From Nonomuraea maritima (GTDB lineage Bacteria; Actinomycetota; Actinomycetes; Streptosporangiales; Streptosporangiaceae): a DNA stretch of 64,000 nt. The notes beneath the pieces are model-generated. The model did not search any database and was not told the origin of the DNA. It saw only the letters and a list, made by a program, of their open reading frames with translations. Where the stretch lies: NCBI RefSeq assembly GCF_900100395.1, contig NZ_FNFB01000021.1, positions 62,001 to 126,000 of the forward strand, in the 5' to 3' direction. Made by a program: the position numbers and the translations under genes. Below are positions 15,885 through 23,504 of this stretch, in pieces. Position 1 is the first letter of the stretch, and every line of letters starts with the position of its first letter.

Positions 15885-16784
15885 TCACAGCGTGCGGGCG
15901 AAGTGCTCGGCCGCCGCGTCCGCGGCCAGGCCGACCTGGGGTGACCGGTCGTAGAAGTCGAACTGGCTCCCGTGGGTCCACAGGAATTCCCTGGGCCCGG
16001 CGAGGCCGTCGTGGAACCGGCGGGCGCCGTCCGGAATGGCCCCGTCCTCGCTGTGGACGAGCAGGACAGGCGCGGTCAACGTCGGCGCGATCGCGACGGC
16101 GTCGAAGTCCAGCCACCCGGACCAGGCCATGACGGCGAACCGGTTGGACCACTGCGGAATCCCGCCGCGATCAGGGTTGAGATAGAAGTCGACGGCGAAG
16201 GGCATGGCCGCGTCCGGGTCGCTGCCGCTGACCACGGGCACGTAGCCGACCTCTCCGGTCTCCTCGTACCTGCGCCGGGCCTCGGCCGCCGCGGCCTTCT
16301 TCGCCTCGATGCCCGCCGTACCGCCGTAGTTCTCCTCGCAGATACGACGGTCGTGCAGCCACGGCGCCACCAGAGCGAGAGATCCGACCCTCGCGTCCTG
16401 CGCGGCGAAGGCGCTCACGTACATCGCGCCGGCGCACACCCCCAATGCGCCGAGTTGTCCGCCGTTCACCGCGGGATGCCCGGTCAGGAAGTCCGCCGCG
16501 GCGCGAAGGTCCGCGACCTTCAGTTCCGGCGACTCGTGGTCACGTGGCTCACCGGTCGATTCGCCGTATCCGGTGAAGTCGAAGGACAGGGCGGCGTAGC
16601 CGCGCCGGGCGAGCTGCTCGGCGTACCGGTCGGCCATCTGTTCCTTGACGCTGGTCCAGGTGCCGGCGACCACGACGCCCGGCACCGGGGCGGTGTCGCC
16701 ACTGACTGCGGTATCGGGCAGAAAGAGGTGACCGGTAAGTTTCGCCGTATCACTGGCGAAGCTCACGCGTTCACGTACGGGCAT
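15885..16784 (-). CDS. Dienelactone-hydrolase-like alpha/beta hydrolase with Cys nucleophile
   Basis: 299 residues, start MPVRERVSFASDTAKLTGHLF with a GGGAG site eight bases ahead. Alpha/beta-hydrolase fold: oxyanion region VVVAGTWTSVKEQM, FDFTGYGESTGEP, nucleophile elbow GVCAGA with Cys117 in place of the usual Ser, an acid near Asp247 or Asp252 (HSEDGAIPD) and a C-terminal His271 (THGSQFDFYD). The Cys nucleophile is as in dienelactone hydrolases. The substrate is unknown; the size and the N-terminal strand order resemble the 'polyketide/peptide hydrolase' group. First gene of the operon with the SnoaL-like and MFS genes; the module looks like modification and export of a small molecule (inference). 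Confidence 0.85.
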   Translation of the reverse strand: MPVRERVSFASDTAKLTGHLFLPDTAVSGDTAPVPGVVVAGTWTSVKEQMADRYAEQLARRGYAALSFDFTGYGESTGEPRDHESPELKVADLRAAADFLTGHPAVNGGQLGALGVCAGAMYVSAFAAQDARVGSLALVAPWLHDRRICEENYGGTAGIEAKKAAAAEARRRYEETGEVGYVPVVSGSDPDAAMPFAVDFYLNPDRGGIPQWSNRFAVMAWSGWLDFDAVAIAPTLTAPVLLVHSEDGAIPDGARRFHDGLAGPREFLWTHGSQFDFYDRSPQVGLAADAAAEHFARTL

Positions 16785-17110
16785 GGTGGGACTCCCTCGC
16801 AGCGGAAACGGGTGGCGGCTGGGCGCGCCGTTGCCTCGGCGCGCCGCATGAGCGGCACAGTCGCTCGTTGCCCTGCAGCATGCTGGCAGCCGCTTCTCCT
16901 GCCGGCCACGACGAATGTCTAACAGCGCGTTGAGCGCGTCTCATCACACCTGTGACCGAGCATGGATCCCGGCCAATGGTGAACGGGACCTGTGGAGCAC
17001 AGCCGACCCCCGCATCCGCGTCGGCGCGACCTTGGTGTGCCTACCGGGAATTTACTTATATGTCCGCATTAATACCGTTTTGGGGGAAAACATACCTAAA
17101 TGTGTGTGAG
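16785..17110. promoter_or_regulatory. Divergent promoter region, AT-rich near the phosphatase start
   Basis: No gene is visible. The 70 bases before 17110 are strikingly AT-rich for this genome (for example TTTACTTATATG and CATTAATACC) and contain GTTTT-GGGGG-AAAAC at 17077-17091, a dyad of 5-bp arms. These presumably hold the promoter of the PAS phosphatase gene; the left part should hold the promoter of the hydrolase operon. Confidence 0.5.
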
Positions 17111-19165
17111 ATGAGACAACGTGTGGCCATAGGTGCAGCGCCGGACATCTATGAGAGCGCTCCCGTGGGCGTGGCCGTCACCAGCGGGCCCGATCACCGG
17201 CTCATCTACACCAACCACGCGTTCCAGCGGCTCGTCGGCGAGCGCCCGCTCGGCCTGCCGATCAGAAAGGCGCTCCGCGACCTGCGCCACCAGGCCTGTT
17301 TCGAGCTGCTCGACACGTCACTGAGGACGGGCGAGTCCTTCTCTCTGGAGGAGCTGCCGTTCGAGGTGGGTGCGCACGACCCCACCGCTCCCGCGACCTT
17401 CGTCTCCCTCAGCATGGCGAGAATCTCGCACGTGGACGGCGAACCCGGGCTGCTGATCATGATCGTGGACATCACCAAGCAGCTACGGACCGATCAAGCG
17501 ATGCGGGCCACCGCCGACGAGCGGCGCAGGTTCCTGGAGCGCTACCGCAGCCTCATCGAGCTCAACAGCCAGGCCGTGTGGGTGAACGACGCCCGGGGCC
17601 GGACCATCGAACCCAACCAGAGCTGGCACCGCTACTCCGGACAGACCTGGGAGGAGTACCGCGGCTTCGGCTGGCTGGACGTCGTGCACCCCGACGACCG
17701 CGAGGCCACGGAGCGCAAGTGGCTGGAGGCCATGGACAAGCCGACCCACTGGGACGAGGTGTACCGCCTGCGGACCTCGGACGGCACGTACCGCCATGTC
17801 CGCACGCGCGGCGTGCCGATCGTCGAGAACGGCAGGGTGGTCGAGTGGGTCGGCAGCGTCACCGACGTCGAGCAGGAGTGGCAGGAGGAGCGGCGCAGAC
17901 GGCTCCTCGAGCGCGCCGGCGCGGCGACCGCTCACCTCGCGCGTCTGGAGGACGTGCTGCGGGCGCTCGCCGAGGAGATGGTGCCCGCGCTCGCGGACGC
18001 GTGCGACGTCTACGTGCTGCCGGAGCGCGAGCTGCAGTCGTTCGGCCAGCCGTACGTCGTCGAGCGCGTGCTCAGCCTGCCGGGGCAGCGGACGTACCCG
18101 CCGGCGGACGGCCCGCACACCATCCTCCCGTACAGCAACTTCGCCAGGTCGGTCGAGGAACGCCGGCCACTGTTCTGGTCGTTCCCGAAAGGACGGCCGT
18201 ACCCGTCGCTGCAGTCGCCGCCAGTGACGCAGTGGTTCGTCGACATCGAGGCCAACAGCGTGGCAGTGGTGCCGGTGGTCGTGGACGGCTCGGTGGCGGC
18301 GGTGGTGACCGCCGTGACCTGCGGCGACCGCGACCCCATCAGCGCCGCGGACGTCGACCTGCTGAGCCGGATGCTCGACCACGCGCACACCCATCTCAGC
18401 AACGCGATGCGGTTCCAGCGCACCCAGCGCATCGCCCTCGCGTTGCAGCAGTGCCTGCTGCCCGAGCCTCCCCGGGTGCCGGGCCTGGAGATCAGCGCCC
18501 GCTACCGGGCCAGCACCACCGCGCCGGAGATCGGCGGCGACTGGTACGACTCCTTCTCCCTGCCGGACGGCGCCACGATGCTGACCGTCGGCGACGTGGC
18601 GGGGCACGACCTGACGGCGGCCGTCGCCATGAGCCAGCTGCGCAACATGCTGAGGGGGCTGGCGATGGACCGCCGCGAGCTGCCCGGCGACATCCTGCGC
18701 CGCCTGAACGTCATCAGCGAGTCGCTCGACCACGACGGCACGACGACGTGCGTCCTCGCCCGCCTCGACGACGTCGGAGAGGAGGGCCGGCGGCTCACGT
18801 ACTCGCTGGCCGGGCATCCGCCGCCGCTGCTCGTGACGCGTGACGGCGCGGCCCGCTACCTGGAGGAGGCCGCCGAGCCGCTGCTCGGCGTGGCCGGCGA
18901 CCTGCCGCGCGGCAGCGCCGTCGCGACGCTGCCGCCCGACAGCACGCTGCTCCTCTACACCGACGGCCTGGTCCAGCTGGCGGGCGAGGACCTGGACCAC
19001 GGCCTGGAACGCCTGCGCCGCCGGGGCGCGTCCCTGGCCAGGGCTCCGCTCGACGACTTCTGCGACAGCCTCCTCGCCGACCTGCCGGAGGAGCGCACGG
19101 ACGACATCGCCATGATCGCGGTACGCCTGCCCAGCGACTTCAACGCGTCCTGCGGTACCACGTGA
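17111..19165 (+). CDS. PAS-PAS-GAF-PP2C (SpoIIE-type) serine phosphatase
   Basis: 684 residues from the ATG at 17111. Order: a PAS-like domain (residues about 12-125; PVGVAVTSGPDHRLIYTNHAF), a second PAS with PAC tail (about 145-260; WHRYSGQTWEEYRGFGWLDVVHPDD and TYRHVRTRGVPI), a GAF-like sensor (about 275-430) ending in a helix with HAHTHLSNAMRFQRTQR, and a PP2C/SpoIIE phosphatase (about 440-675). Metal-binding acids are present in GGDWYD, GDVAGHDL, YTDGLV and TDDIAMIAV. Such proteins dephosphorylate anti-sigma-factor antagonists in stress or development signalling; no anti-sigma or antagonist gene is adjacent. A close paralogue lies at 34212. The upstream frame is open but AT-rich and non-coding in character. 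Confidence 0.92.
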   Translation: MRQRVAIGAAPDIYESAPVGVAVTSGPDHRLIYTNHAFQRLVGERPLGLPIRKALRDLRHQACFELLDTSLRTGESFSLEELPFEVGAHDPTAPATFVSLSMARISHVDGEPGLLIMIVDITKQLRTDQAMRATADERRRFLERYRSLIELNSQAVWVNDARGRTIEPNQSWHRYSGQTWEEYRGFGWLDVVHPDDREATERKWLEAMDKPTHWDEVYRLRTSDGTYRHVRTRGVPIVENGRVVEWVGSVTDVEQEWQEERRRRLLERAGAATAHLARLEDVLRALAEEMVPALADACDVYVLPERELQSFGQPYVVERVLSLPGQRTYPPADGPHTILPYSNFARSVEERRPLFWSFPKGRPYPSLQSPPVTQWFVDIEANSVAVVPVVVDGSVAAVVTAVTCGDRDPISAADVDLLSRMLDHAHTHLSNAMRFQRTQRIALALQQCLLPEPPRVPGLEISARYRASTTAPEIGGDWYDSFSLPDGATMLTVGDVAGHDLTAAVAMSQLRNMLRGLAMDRRELPGDILRRLNVISESLDHDGTTTCVLARLDDVGEEGRRLTYSLAGHPPPLLVTRDGAARYLEEAAEPLLGVAGDLPRGSAVATLPPDSTLLLYTDGLVQLAGEDLDHGLERLRRRGASLARAPLDDFCDSLLADLPEERTDDIAMIAVRLPSDFNASCGTT

Positions 19166-19661
19166 CGCCGACCGCCACCGCCGCGGCGAGCACCAGCAAG
19201 CCGGTCCAGTGCGGGGCGGACGAGCGCTCGGCGCTCACCGGCGTTCCCAGAGCAGCGCTCGACTCCGGGGTGACCTGGCCGGCGGGAAGGAGCACGTTCC
19301 CCGAGCACAACGTGGTCGTCAGCTGCGAGCCGCGCGCACGGGCGAACACCAGGTAGCGAAGGCCGTCCACGAACTCGAAGCCGCAGGCGGCCCCCTCCGC
19401 CGCGGTGAACACCTCGAATTCACGGCGCAGGACACCCTTGTAGACGTGATCGGTGCGGAGCTTGGCGGTGACTCTGCCGCCGTGCAGCATCGGTTCGTCC
19501 ACGCGGACATCCGTGACGGTGCCGGAGAAGACCGACACCGCCTCGCTGACGTGCTGCTGTGGTGTGCGCGTCACGCACGAGCAGTGGGCCTGCGCCGTCC
19601 CCGCGAGGACGATCGACCAGGCTGCCGCCAGGGTCAGCACCGCGCATGCACGCACCATCAT
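19140..19661 (-). CDS. Secreted, membrane-anchored TIMP/NTR-like protein
   Basis: 173 residues. A signal peptide (MMVRACAVLTLAAAWSIVLAGTAQA) is followed by HCSCV at the mature N-terminus, the Cys-x-Cys start typical of netrin/TIMP-like folds, then FSGTVTDVRV, VYKGVLRREFEVFTAAEGAACGFEF and LRYLVFA, features of the actinobacterial TIMP-like group. A C-terminal hydrophobic helix (WTGLLVLAAAVAVGVTWY) and RRTR tail suggest anchoring in the membrane. Function in bacteria is not established; metalloprotease inhibition is an analogy only, although an M6 metalloprotease gene lies directly upstream on the same strand. Its 3' end overlaps the convergent phosphatase gene by 26 bases. Confidence 0.82.
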   Translation of the reverse strand: MMVRACAVLTLAAAWSIVLAGTAQAHCSCVTRTPQQHVSEAVSVFSGTVTDVRVDEPMLHGGRVTAKLRTDHVYKGVLRREFEVFTAAEGAACGFEFVDGLRYLVFARARGSQLTTTLCSGNVLLPAGQVTPESSAALGTPVSAERSSAPHWTGLLVLAAAVAVGVTWYRRTR

Positions 19662-19702
19662 GTCCAGCAGACGTACCGGGGACGTGATCGGTTCAACGCC
19701 GG

Positions 19703-19736
19703 CGGCCTCGTGGTCACAGGTGTGACCACGAGGCCG
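19703..19736 (-). terminator. Strong hairpin terminator after the M6 protease gene
   Basis: A perfect 16-bp stem with a 2-base loop: CGGCCTCGTGGTCACA at 19703-19718 and its complement at 19721-19736. It lies six bases past the protease stop codon and separates it from the TIMP-like gene. Confidence 0.85.
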
Positions 19737-19741
19737 TCAGG

Positions 19742-22045
19742 TCAGCGGTCGGTGTCCTTGGTCTTGACCTTGCAGGTCGCCGTGGCGGTCTTGGACGGGT
19801 CGCTCACGGAGGACGCCTTCAGCGTGACCGTGGCGGAGTGGGAGCTGCCCGGCGTACGGGTCACGAAGACCGGGACGTCGGTCGACGCGCCGAACGTGGC
19901 CGTGGCCAGGTTGTTCTGCAGCTGTGCCGTCCAGCCGCCGCCCGAGGCCGAGGCCGACAGGCGGTAGATGTCGTTGCGCAGGTGGGCGCGCTCGTCCTGC
20001 GGGTGCAGGGCGGGGTCGGTGGCGGCGTCCCTGCCGGTGTTGGTGAGCCGGAAGGAACAGGTGGTGGCGTACTCGGGGGCCTTGCCGCCCGGCTTGCCCT
20101 TGGTCAGCGCCACGCCGCGCCGCTGCGGTCCTGCGCCCTTCGGGTTCTGCACGCCGATCACGTAGTGCAGCAGGCCCTTGGCGTCCTTGTAGGTGTCGAG
20201 GACGTAGAAGTGCAGGCCGTTGGCGGCGTCGACGTACTCGTTCTTCGAGCCGGAGTCGGTGCCGGCGTGGAAGAGGGCGTCGTTGAGCTGCCGGTAGTCG
20301 CCGATGGTGCGCATCACCTTGGTGCCGTCGGGCTTGGTGTAGTCGAGCTCACCGATGTCCTCGGGGTGCGCGTCCACCACCCAGGTGAAGCAGTTGTAGC
20401 CGCAGGTCGAACCCTCCTTGCCGTCCTGTCCCGGCTCGTACGGCTTGTTCTTGGCGATCAGGAGGCCGTTGTCCGGCTGGAAGGAGCCGTACCCGATCCG
20501 CTGGACGGTCTCCAGCGTGTAGTTGCTCCACTGGCCCGCGGGGCCGCCGCCGTCGCACAGCGGGTCGGTGTTGACGTCGCAGGCGGGCGAGCGGTCGACC
20601 GGGGCGGCGCCGTCGAGCAGCACCTGGACGCCGGCGCGGGTGCCCTTCGGCAGGTCACCGGTGTTCACCGCCCTGGCGATCACGTCCGCGACCGCGAGGC
20701 CCGACTGGGCCAGGCCGTCACGGTTGAGGCGCAGCACCGAGGAGTAGGGGACGAATCCCATGCCGATCTTGTTGCGCAGTGTCTGCTCGGCGCCCATCGA
20801 GGCGCCCTGCTGCGCCGGCACCTGCCAGCGGTTGTGCGGGCCGCCTGGGCCGTTGAACGAGCCACGGTCCATCATGTCCCACGGTCCCGATCCCGCCCGG
20901 TGGTAGGGCTGGATGTACGGGTTGTTGTTGTTGTCGCCGATGCTGAAGAAGAAGTGGCTCAGCTCGTGCGTGATCGTGCCGGAGCTCTCTCCCTGCCGGA
21001 CCGTCGACTGACCCCACAGCTGCGAGCCGGCCAGCCAGGACGTCCACGGCACGTAACGGCTCTGGACGGCGTTGGGCAGCGCCGGGTTCGGGTTGCCCCA
21101 GAGCTCGCGCGGCACGTCCTGCGGCGAGTTGAACTTCATCTCGCCGAACTCCTGCCACACCGAGGTCTCGTCGTAGCCGGCGTAGATCCGCAGGACCACG
21201 TCGAAGCCGCAGTTGCGCTCGCAGTCGGCGTCCTCGTGCCAGAGCTTGTCGGCGTCGGTCTCGAGGCGGGTCCCGGCGCAGTTGTTGATGCCGGCCTGGT
21301 CGGAGACGGTCACCGTGCCGTCGAGGGTGAGGTGCGTGCCGTCGGGAATGCCGGTGACGACGCGCTGGCCGGACGGCGAGACCCCGGCGATGGTGACGAT
21401 GTCGCCGACCTTGAAGAACGCGCTCGACTCCACGGCGATGGTGGAGACGGCGTTCTGGTCACCGCTCACCTTGGTCTGGCCGGGGCAGCCCTGCTGCTCG
21501 GGCTGGCCGATGTCGTTCAGACCGTACTGCGAGGAGTTCTTGGGCAGCTGGTACGGCCCGAACGTGGTGATCGACGAGATGCCGACCTTGCCGCCGCTCT
21601 GCTCCATCCAGTAGCCGTTGATGGTCTGGAAGTTGTTCACCGGGCTGGGCTTGTTGAAGAAGTCCGCGTAGAACCGCGGGACGTCGTCCCGGCTGACGGG
21701 GTCGATCTGCGGGTTGCCGAACGGGTCGGACTTCTTCGGCTTGGTGATCACGAACGGCTGGTCGGGGAAGTCGACGGCGACGAGCGCCACGCGCAGCGCG
21801 CGGTCGGTCGGGACGGCGCCGTCGGTCGCCCAGTCGACGCCGGGGATCGGCTTGTAGTCGGCCCAGGTCATGTCCTCCTGGTCCTGGACGTGCTGGGGGT
21901 CGATCGGCTGCATCTCGGGTGGGCTCCAGGTCGCGGCCTGGGCCTGTGTCATGTTCAGCGACAGCCCGAGCATGAGGGCGCAGAGCGCCGCCATGGTCCT
22001 GGCCGGCGAGCGTCGCGATCGCCGGCGGGCGCGGTTCGAAAGCAC
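19742..22045 (-). CDS. Secreted M6-family metalloprotease
   Basis: 767 residues from the GTG at 22045, chosen because GAGGAAGG lies eight bases upstream; a TTG at 22063 is possible. A long basic signal peptide (SNRARRRSRRS...ALCALMLGLSLNMTQAQA) directs export. The catalytic zinc motif HELSH, in GTITHELSHFFFSIGD, and the following DMMDRGSFNGPGG segment (M6 Met-turn region) identify an immune-inhibitor-A-like peptidase. Several cysteines (CPGQ, NNCAG, DCERNCGFD, CGYNCF) suggest disulfides, and the C-terminus has a beta-rich domain with SATVTLKASSV. It would degrade extracellular proteins. It stands divergent from the PucR-type regulator, 190 bases away. Confidence 0.9.
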   Translation of the reverse strand: MLSNRARRRSRRSPARTMAALCALMLGLSLNMTQAQAATWSPPEMQPIDPQHVQDQEDMTWADYKPIPGVDWATDGAVPTDRALRVALVAVDFPDQPFVITKPKKSDPFGNPQIDPVSRDDVPRFYADFFNKPSPVNNFQTINGYWMEQSGGKVGISSITTFGPYQLPKNSSQYGLNDIGQPEQQGCPGQTKVSGDQNAVSTIAVESSAFFKVGDIVTIAGVSPSGQRVVTGIPDGTHLTLDGTVTVSDQAGINNCAGTRLETDADKLWHEDADCERNCGFDVVLRIYAGYDETSVWQEFGEMKFNSPQDVPRELWGNPNPALPNAVQSRYVPWTSWLAGSQLWGQSTVRQGESSGTITHELSHFFFSIGDNNNNPYIQPYHRAGSGPWDMMDRGSFNGPGGPHNRWQVPAQQGASMGAEQTLRNKIGMGFVPYSSVLRLNRDGLAQSGLAVADVIARAVNTGDLPKGTRAGVQVLLDGAAPVDRSPACDVNTDPLCDGGGPAGQWSNYTLETVQRIGYGSFQPDNGLLIAKNKPYEPGQDGKEGSTCGYNCFTWVVDAHPEDIGELDYTKPDGTKVMRTIGDYRQLNDALFHAGTDSGSKNEYVDAANGLHFYVLDTYKDAKGLLHYVIGVQNPKGAGPQRRGVALTKGKPGGKAPEYATTCSFRLTNTGRDAATDPALHPQDERAHLRNDIYRLSASASGGGWTAQLQNNLATATFGASTDVPVFVTRTPGSSHSATVTLKASSVSDPSKTATATCKVKTKDTDR

Positions 22046-22138
22046 GAAGAACACCTTCCTCAACGAAGTGCCGACGCGGACCTTACGGGCGGTGCGGTGA
22101 GGGCGTCACCGTGCAGATGCCGAAGCGCGACGAGGGCC

Positions 22139-22158
22139 GTCCCGACAGATGTCGGGAC
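22139..22158. promoter_or_regulatory. 20-bp palindrome between the M6 protease and PucR genes
   Basis: GTCCCGACA (22139-22147) and TGTCGGGAC (22150-22158) are perfect 9-bp arms around GA/GAT, flanked by a second pair GACGAG (22129-22134) and CTCGTC (22161-22166). It lies in the divergent intergenic region and could be an operator serving both genes or an RNA hairpin. Confidence 0.5.
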
Positions 22159-22174
22159 TCCTCGTCAGCGCCGT

Positions 22175-22203
22175 TTGACAGACGGCCCAAAACGGCAAAT
22201 ATC
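22175..22203 (+). promoter_or_regulatory. Candidate housekeeping promoter of the PucR gene
   Basis: TTGACA at 22175-22180 is a perfect -35 hexamer; AAATAT/AATATC follows after 16-17 bases at 22197-22203 as a plausible -10. The start codon is 35 bases further on. Confidence 0.4.
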
Positions 22204-22238
22204 CCGAAAAAGGTTCCACTTCCGTCGAAAGCGGTGCG

Positions 22239-23504
22239 ATGCTCTCGGAGCTTCAAACGATCATCGACGCCCTCGCCAGCCGCGTCGGCCGTCCCGCGCT
22301 CATCGAGGACCATCGCCAGCGGGTGGTGGCCTACAGCGAGCAACTGGAGCCCATGGACGAGGTTCGACGCCTGTCGATTCTGCGCCGCCAGACCACCCCC
22401 GAGGTGATCGCGTTCTTCCGTGACGTCGGCATCGTGCAGGCCAAGGGGCCGATCCGCACCCCGGCCTGCGACGAGTTACAGATGCTGCCGCGGATCTGCG
22501 TGCCGATCCGCCACGGCGACATGCTGCTCGGGTACGTCTGGGTCATCGACGCCGACGAGTCGATGACCGACGAGGAGATCGCGGCGGTCTCCACCACGAC
22601 CACCGAGCTGGCGCTCGCCCTGTACCGGGAGAACCTCGCCGGGGAGCTGGCCTCGCAGCGGGAGACCGAGGCGATCCGGCTGCTGCTCTCCGACGAACGG
22701 GACGCCCGGCGCCACGGCGCGAGCACGCTGCTCGAAGGCGGCCTGCTGGCGGGCGACGACGTCCCGACGACGGCGATCGTCGCCCGGCTGATCATGCGGC
22801 CGAACGTCCGGCTCGACGACCTGGCCCGCATCGCCCTGGAGCAGGCGCTCATCGCCGTCCGCCGGCGGAGCGGGCCCCGCGAGGCCGTGCACCTGGTGCG
22901 CTACGACCACGGGGTGCTGCTGGTGCACGACCGGCAGGACGCCGGCCCGTCCCGCGTCCTCGCCGGGCACCTGAACGAGGCCCTGCAGGCCACCATCCGC
23001 GGGCTGCCCTCGGTGGCCGGCGCGGTCGTCGGCGTGGGACGGCCGCGCGAGGAGCTGGCCGAGCTGCGCCTGTCCTACGACGAGGCGATGCTGGCCGCCC
23101 AGGTCGCGATGCGGCTTCCCGCGGTCGGACCGGTGGCCGACTGGTCGCAGCTCGGGATCTACCGCCTGCTGTCGCAACTGTCCGGCGAGATGCTCAGCAA
23201 CGCCGCCGTCCATCCCGGCCTGGAGCGGCTGATCGGCGACCCGGCGCACCGGCCGCTGCTGGAGACCCTGGAGACGTACCTCGACCTGGCCGGCAACGCG
23301 CACGCGACCGCCGTACGGATGAACCTGCATCGCGCCTCGGTCTACTACCGGCTGCAGCGCGTCGAGCAGCTGGCCGGCACCGACCTGCGCAACGGCAACG
23401 AGCGGCTGTCCCTGCACATGGCGTTGAAACTGGCCCGGCTGGCAGGGCCGCCGGAACCGCAGCGGCCCTGCAGGAACCCCGCTCAGGCCGTCACCGGTTC
23501 CTGA
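22239..23504 (+). CDS. PucR/CdaR-family transcriptional regulator
   Basis: 421 residues, start MLSELQTIIDALASRVGRPALIED. The N-terminal region is a GAF-like sensor (VGRPALIEDHRQRVVAYS, ICVPIRHGDMLLGYVWVID); the middle resembles a GGDEF-like CdaR domain (VHLVRYDHGVLLVHD, VGVGRPREELAELRLSYDEAMLAAQVA); the C-terminus holds the PucR helix-turn-helix (LLETLETYLDLAGNAHATAVRMNLHRASVYYRLQRVEQLAG). Family members respond to nitrogen or carbon signals. Its position between two secreted protease genes, divergent from one and convergent with the other, makes control of extracellular proteolysis a reasonable guess. It overlaps the S8 gene by 14 bases at the 3' ends. Confidence 0.9.
   Translation: MLSELQTIIDALASRVGRPALIEDHRQRVVAYSEQLEPMDEVRRLSILRRQTTPEVIAFFRDVGIVQAKGPIRTPACDELQMLPRICVPIRHGDMLLGYVWVIDADESMTDEEIAAVSTTTTELALALYRENLAGELASQRETEAIRLLLSDERDARRHGASTLLEGGLLAGDDVPTTAIVARLIMRPNVRLDDLARIALEQALIAVRRRSGPREAVHLVRYDHGVLLVHDRQDAGPSRVLAGHLNEALQATIRGLPSVAGAVVGVGRPREELAELRLSYDEAMLAAQVAMRLPAVGPVADWSQLGIYRLLSQLSGEMLSNAAVHPGLERLIGDPAHRPLLETLETYLDLAGNAHATAVRMNLHRASVYYRLQRVEQLAGTDLRNGNERLSLHMALKLARLAGPPEPQRPCRNPAQAVTGS

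Noticed and set aside
22045..22063. TTG at 22063 as the start of the M6 protease
   Set aside because: No ribosome-binding site precedes it, whereas GAGGAAGG sits at the right distance before the GTG at 22045.
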